A DNA stretch of 64,000 bases from Sequoia sempervirens (Eukaryota; Streptophyta; Pinopsida; Cupressales; Cupressaceae), in the NCBI GenBank assembly GCA_007258455.2, contig VDFB02193867.1, forward strand, positions 524,749,692-524,813,691, written 5' to 3'. Below, one piece after another: positions 60,137 to 64,000 of the stretch. The notes beneath the pieces are model-generated. The model did no database searches. It saw nothing but the letters and a program-made list of their open reading frames with translations, and had not been told where the DNA came from. The stretch's first letter is position 1, and every line of letters starts with the position of its first letter. A program made the translations under genes and the position numbers.

Positions 60137-60416
60137 CTGAGATCCAACACCGATTGCTTCCAATTCCATGGCTATTCCCATCTCAAACGAGGAGTCTGAA
60201 TCAAAATTTGCTGTCTGTCTTGCATTTAGCAAGACTTCATCGATATCTTCCAACATATGGCCATAATCTGTGTGCTCTGAAATACAGGTGCCTGCAATTT
60301 GATCCAATGGTATTCCTTCTTTGCTTTGCATACTGAAATGTAGCAACTTCAGGACAGCTTTAGAGTCCTCAATACAAGCTGCACCAAGGGTTGAACAGAA
60401 CATAAAAGTACCGAAT
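60137..60416 (-). CDS. PAD4: PAD4-like exon 3 continuation (lipase C-terminal part)
   Basis: After the insertion the sense resumes with FGTFMFCSTLGAACIEDSKA, matching the FG.Y.FCS.KG..C.dn..a step of PAD4, then SEHTDYGHMLEDI with the triad His and MGIAMELEAIGVGSQ. The donor CAG|GTAATC ends it at 60137 in phase 0. The uninterrupted ancestor evidently had this fused to 61015-61453 as one exon. Confidence 0.85.
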
Positions 60417-61020
60417 GCATACCAGAAACGCGACGGCAAAGCGCCGTTTCGCGTTTCAACGGCCGAAACCCGTTTCCCCGTCGCCAACGGCCGTTTCCAA
60501 CCCGTCGAGCCGTTTCTAAGGCGTTGGAGTTAAAAAAATAAAAACTGCTGGTGTTTTTAGGCTCCCCGGGAATTAACATACACTTTCAGTTAACCTGCAA
60601 AATTCTCTGAGTAGAATTAATACACTGTCAGTTAGTTAAACTGCACAATTCGGTGAGTAAAATAAATGCTTAGTTAGTTTAACTGTAGAATTCGGTGAGT
60701 ATAATTAATAATGCTATTAGTTTTTTAACCTTTTTTTTTTTTTGGCTGTGTTAAATATTTTTAATAAAATTAGTATACATTTATAAAATTATTTAATAAT
60801 TAAATTGTAGTGTTATATATATAATTGAAGTTATTTAATGTATTTATGTATATAAATCTATTTAAAATATAAAAATATGTTTTATAATTTAGATTATATA
60901 TATATACATTGATACATATATGCAACATAATATATATATATATATATGAAAATTTGAAAATATATATGTAAGTAATCCGAACTCTAAATATCCCGTCATG
61001 GCTTCTGTAACATAGCATAC
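60417..61020. mobile_element. About 592-bp insertion in the PAD4-like coding exon, with 6-bp direct repeats
   Basis: GCATAC occurs at 60417-60422 and 61015-61020, and joining across it restores the family sequence SPYAFGTF. The inserted segment starts CAGAAACGCGACGG and, seven bases before its right end, has CCGTCATGGCTTCTG, an imperfect inverted match. About 110 bp at the left end are GC-rich with repeated CGTTTC/ACGGC words; the rest is very AT-rich with TA runs. No coding content. It resembles a MITE-like DNA element; CAG-type ends recall hAT, but an 8-bp duplication is not seen. Confidence 0.75.
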
Positions 61021-61453
61021 GGGCTTCTAAGACCAGATTCTCCAGGGTAATTATTTCCTATTGTAGATGTGCACTTCAGGACATTGTTAAGAAGAGTCAT
61101 GCCAGCTTCCGAAATAGAAAGTTGTGATACATCAACACAGTCAATGCCCATTTTGCTCCGCCAGTGAGGTACAATTGCACTCAAGGGTTCGACAATTGAT
61201 TCATATGGTGCAAGTACATCCTAGGAACAATATCATACTTGCAGACAACATGACAAAATCTGCCCAACCAATCCTCGCGCGCAATTGCCTCCTGAATTGT
61301 GGCATTTCCAACCAAAGGAGCACCAAATGTAATGCATAGGCAATTGGAGTTTCTCAACCGCTTTTCTAGGAACCAGAGAGTGGCCAGGGCTGCAACTGCA
61401 CCTCCTATGGAATGGCCCACAAATACAATGGCTTGTTCCTTTAAACCTTGCAT
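61015..61453 (-). CDS. PAD4: PAD4-like exon 3 with frameshift (nucleophile elbow)
   Basis: Starts after TTCCACAG with MQGLKEQAIVFVGHSIGGAV, the nucleophile elbow, then CITFGAPLVGN and CKYDIVPR. Directly after VPR the sense moves to another frame at 61217-61219: VLAPYESIVEPLSAIVPHW and onwards to SPYA at 61015. In the first frame a TGA comes 12 codons later. One missing base (or two extra) explains it. The exon then runs into the insertion listed separately. Confidence 0.85.
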
Positions 61454-63464
61454 CTGTGGAACAAACAAAAAAGGGAATTACATTCTACTTATAACCTTAG
61501 ATCTCTACTAACTAAAGTAAACTAGGCTCTTTCAATTATAGCACTGAACAATTGAGGAATATCTGATTGACAATAAATTGATATTTGTCTAGTGTTGTGT
61601 GACAGAGTGCTAAAGCTGGAGCATCACCATGATGACGACATGGTTCAAGTCTCTCCTTGAACCATTGAGACCGATCGTCATATCATTATGGTTGCAACAA
61701 CGCAGGCCAAAAATTCAAGGGATCTGCTCTAATCCCTTATTGACCAAACCAGTTAAACATTGCTTGTTAATCCCTAAGGCATAAAAATACGGAGTACTGA
61801 AATTTACAGATATTGGGGGTACAACAACTTGGGAATTCTGAAATTTAAAAATATTAGGTTACAAAAATATGGAGTTACTACCTAGAGCATATTAATATTA
61901 AGGGTTGTGAATTTTGCCCAGCAACAACAACATTTGACTCAACTGGCTAACAGTCATACTCTAAAAACACCAATTCTTTTTCCTTCTCTTACCTCGGTGA
62001 TGATAAAACTCTGAAAATTAACTGCAGAAATAATATAGTACAAATATTATTAAACAGACAAAAGTTTTTATTTATTTAATAAGAGATGTTTACATTTAAA
62101 GTTTCAATGAGGTAAATTTTTGAAATATAGATCATTTTCTCTCTTGTATCATAGATGGCAGCTTTCAAATAAAGGTTTTCACATTGTAAAAGAGTTTTTT
62201 CGATGCATTTTCATTTAATGATAATAAATAGATTTTAAAAATTCGAAGAAGTAATTTTAAAAAAATATAGATCCTCCCTCTCCAGTACCATAGGTGACAA
62301 CTTTCAGATAAGGGCTTTCAAATTGCAAAATAGTTCTTTTGATGCATTGTCATTTAATGATAACAAATAGATTTTTGTTTGATAGATCTCTTTATTCTTT
62401 TTAATATTATTTTTAATGGTTTCAACATATTTGAGTTCCTTATTCACTCAGACATATTTACATTACTCTCTTTATAACAGATTCTATTTCTTATCTTAAT
62501 AAGAATCACCTCTCAAGATGTTCTCGTCTTCTTGACACTCCACTAATAAAGTCACGCCCTTTCTAGTTCTAATATCACAAAAGAACTATGAAAATTAACA
62601 GCAGAAATATTATTTAAAAGAAAATTGTTATATTTATTCAATAAAAGATGATTATATTTATAGTTCCAAAGAAGCAACACAAACTCCTATAATCATGAAT
62701 GCAAGTAAGACAGTAAACTGATACTCAGTGACATCTTGAACATCTCCATATTTCTAAGATTTTGGGATCCTTTCAAAACCCTCTTTCAATTAATAATTCT
62801 GATAAAAACCATTTATCTAATAAAATACATTCATATACATTAATTCCAACAGAAAGAAAATTTATACTTAAATGCCCTGTAAATCATAAAAAATGTCATT
62901 GCATAAATTTCTGTACAGAAAGATCGAGAATGACCAAGTATACAGGAGTGCGTGATACTAACATTGATAGTATAAAATTATATAGACTTTGAAGCTACCC
63001 GACCTATGCCACAAATTTCTAGCATCCCTTTTCTAAAGGATGACAATTAAGATCGTGGACTTCTTCTATCTGGAACTTCAATTTCCTAAGTGACAGATTC
63101 CTTCAATGCAATAAACTGATGATAATCGTACTAGGGGATTTATTCAAGGGTTTTAATTTTACTAAGGTTAAGATCACTAAGTTTTGGGCTAATTTGCTGC
63201 ACTTTCAGATGAGTTGTATAATATTCTGTGTGTACTGTGTAGTAGCCATCCTAATATATAGGCAAAACTTTAAAAAAAAGTATTAGGCTGATCAATCAGA
63301 TATCTCATTAACTAATAACATCAATAAAGAAAAGTGCATTAGATTAAAACTCCAGGTGGGTACTGAACGAATAATTTGCAGAATAGAGCTCACTTTTGGA
63401 ATGAAAGAGCAGGGATCCTAGATCACAAAGCAACCTTATAATATGGATTCAAAGGTCTAGTCAC
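61454..63464 (-). other. 2.0-kb intron with a duplicated segment
   Basis: Intron between exons 2 and 3 of the PAD4-like gene, GT-AG, phase 0. It contains a direct repeat: about 62105-62235 recurs at about 62250-62370 (shared ATAGATC, GGTGACA/GGCAGCTTTCA, GATGCATT.TCATTTAATGATAA), and AAAATTAACTGCAGAAAT-like sequence at about 62015 recurs near 62590. No gene on either strand. Confidence 0.75.
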
Positions 63465-63789
63465 CTTGGCTTTGAAATCTGAATTTTCCAGAATATGGCG
63501 GAATCGGTTGAGAGCTCCCTTGTGAACAAGGGCCGGTTTTGCATTATCACCCTTTAGGCCAGCAGAGAAGATATTCTCATTCTGGATATTGCACTCTCCA
63601 TATTTGCTACCTGGGACAATGAAATCTTCGTTATGAAACGAAGGGAAGATCACATATAATACACCTTCATCTTTTTTCAGAAGAAAACTGTCTCCTTTAT
63701 TGTTGGAAATACTGCATATTGCCTCCCAAGCCTTGGGCAGGATCCCACAGGTAGCAATCAAAGTTGCAAGCTCCACGCCAACACTAAAC
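63465..63789 (-). CDS. PAD4: PAD4-like exon 2 (lipase N-terminal part)
   Basis: Begins after TTACAG with FSVGVELATLIATCGILPKAW, the conserved N-terminal helix of the family, followed by GVLYVIFPSF and ALVHKGALNRFRHIL. No internal stop. Two in-phase donors are possible: AAG|GTGACT ending at 63465 and AAG|GTTGCT ending at 63435; both are phase 0. A GTG at 63776 is not the start, since sense continues upstream. Confidence 0.8.
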
Positions 63790-63976
63790 CTGTAACAACA
63801 AATCTACAAATTAGCACCATGTGGGTAATGGGCATTACAGAAACAAGGCTCATTTAGTTAAAACCCACTTAATGGTTTTCTGATTAAATTGGCTTAGAAT
63901 CTTCTCAAAAGAAACGATTCAGATTTCTATCGTCTTTTGAGCACACAATAGACATTCTGATTGATTTTGATCAAAC

Positions 63977-64000
63977 TCATCTTTCACTTCCACTACACCT
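63977..64000 (-). CDS. PAD4: PAD4-like exon 1, 3' end (tentative)
   Basis: Minus strand GTGGAAGTGAAAGATGA then GT at 63976-63975 would give ...VEVKDE and join in phase to exon 2 (GA + G, then TTT), producing VEVKDEFSVGVELATLI, a sensible PAD4 N-terminus. The intron would be 187 bp with a good TTACAG acceptor. The donor is weak and the start codon is outside the window. Confidence 0.45.
   Translation of the reverse strand, partial: RCSGSER

Larger units (their letters stand above)
58493..64000 (-). pseudogene. PAD4: PAD4-like lipase/EP-domain immunity gene, probably disrupted
   Basis: PAD4 is a nucleocytoplasmic partner of EDS1 in plant NLR and basal immunity: an N-terminal alpha/beta-hydrolase fold plus a C-terminal EP domain. 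Here the lipase-like part spans exons at 63789-63465 (or 63435), 61453-61015 and 60416-60137, and the EP domain is 59278-58493. The triad is readable: Ser in GHSIGG (codon 61409-61411), Asp in YDIVPR (61232-61234) and His in DYGHM (60257-60259). PAD4 rather than EDS1 or SAG101 is favoured by FGTFMFCS, LEWYKMRC and TQDSCFWACLE. Two lesions exist: a frame change at 61217-61219 and an about 592-bp insertion at 60423-61014. Either the copy is a pseudogene or the frame change is an assembly error and splicing removes most of the insertion. The first exon extends past the window edge. Confidence 0.85.

Noticed and set aside
60800..61018. 72-codon minus frame rich in Tyr and Ile
   Set aside because: Product of TA-rich sequence within the insertion.
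63774..63776. GTG at 63776 as the start of the PAD4-like protein
   Set aside because: Family-like sense (FSVGV) continues upstream to a good splice acceptor, so this is an internal exon.
58493..63789. Assigning the gene to EDS1 or SAG101
   Set aside because: The FGTFMFCS and TQDSCFWA blocks and the position of the triad His soon after FCS fit PAD4 better; EDS1 has a longer spacing to its His. A family tree would be decisive.
1..64000. tRNA or rRNA genes
   Set aside because: Only tRNA-like boxes within SINEs were seen; no full cloverleaf and no rRNA sequence recognised.

Overview
The window is AT-rich, gene-poor nuclear DNA of a seed plant. The only recognisable plant gene is a PAD4-like lipase/EP-domain immunity gene at the right edge. 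Almost everything else is nested, decayed transposable elements. Long introns, many old repeats and long non-autonomous LTR elements suggest a large, repeat-inflated genome, possibly a conifer or other gymnosperm; that is inference, not something the sequence proves.

Layout. 1-2480: decayed LINE on the minus strand. 2437-4400 and 6567-8395: two diverged copies of a plus-strand LINE 3' region. 8400-10480: AT-rich, nothing recognisable. 10484-11894 and 26175-26700: the two halves of a minus-strand Ty3/gypsy gag, split by a 14.3-kb LTR element (11895-26174). That element has 1.36-kb LTRs, a PPT and a near-matching 5-bp target duplication. Its interior holds no reverse transcriptase or integrase that I can see; instead it has minisatellites, a Pro/Ser-rich frame ending in a G-patch-like motif, and two nested elements with terminal inverted repeats. 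26700-30830: AT-rich DNA with an NPF (NRT1/PTR) transporter pseudogene fragment, dyad repeats and a probable copia LTR. 31529-33583: hAT element with an exact 8-bp target duplication and a transposase C-terminal remnant. 35160-35840: short dyad motifs and an interstitial telomere-like tract. 36427-36647: tRNA-derived SINE. 36970-39731: Ty1/copia derivative with gag, a protease remnant and a 3' LTR but no pol. 41450-47644: minus-strand gypsy-type element with two LTRs and a protease remnant but no RT. 48759-48959: second probable SINE. 51490-57720: minus-strand LINE with ORF1, endonuclease, RT and RNase H pieces, interrupted by a smaller element. 57870-58090: another LINE 3' end.

58493-64000 (minus): PAD4-like gene in about five exons. 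The Ser-Asp-His triad and the C-terminal EP domain can be read. One coding exon is broken by an about 592-bp insertion flanked by 6-bp direct repeats, and there is also a frameshift just after the catalytic Asp region. This copy is therefore probably a pseudogene, although an in-frame splicing route around the insertion exists.

I found no clearly new multi-gene system. The most interesting items are the interrupted PAD4-like gene with possible exonisation of transposon sequence, the G-patch-bearing LTR derivative with its repeated hairpins, and the precisely reconstructable nested insertions.
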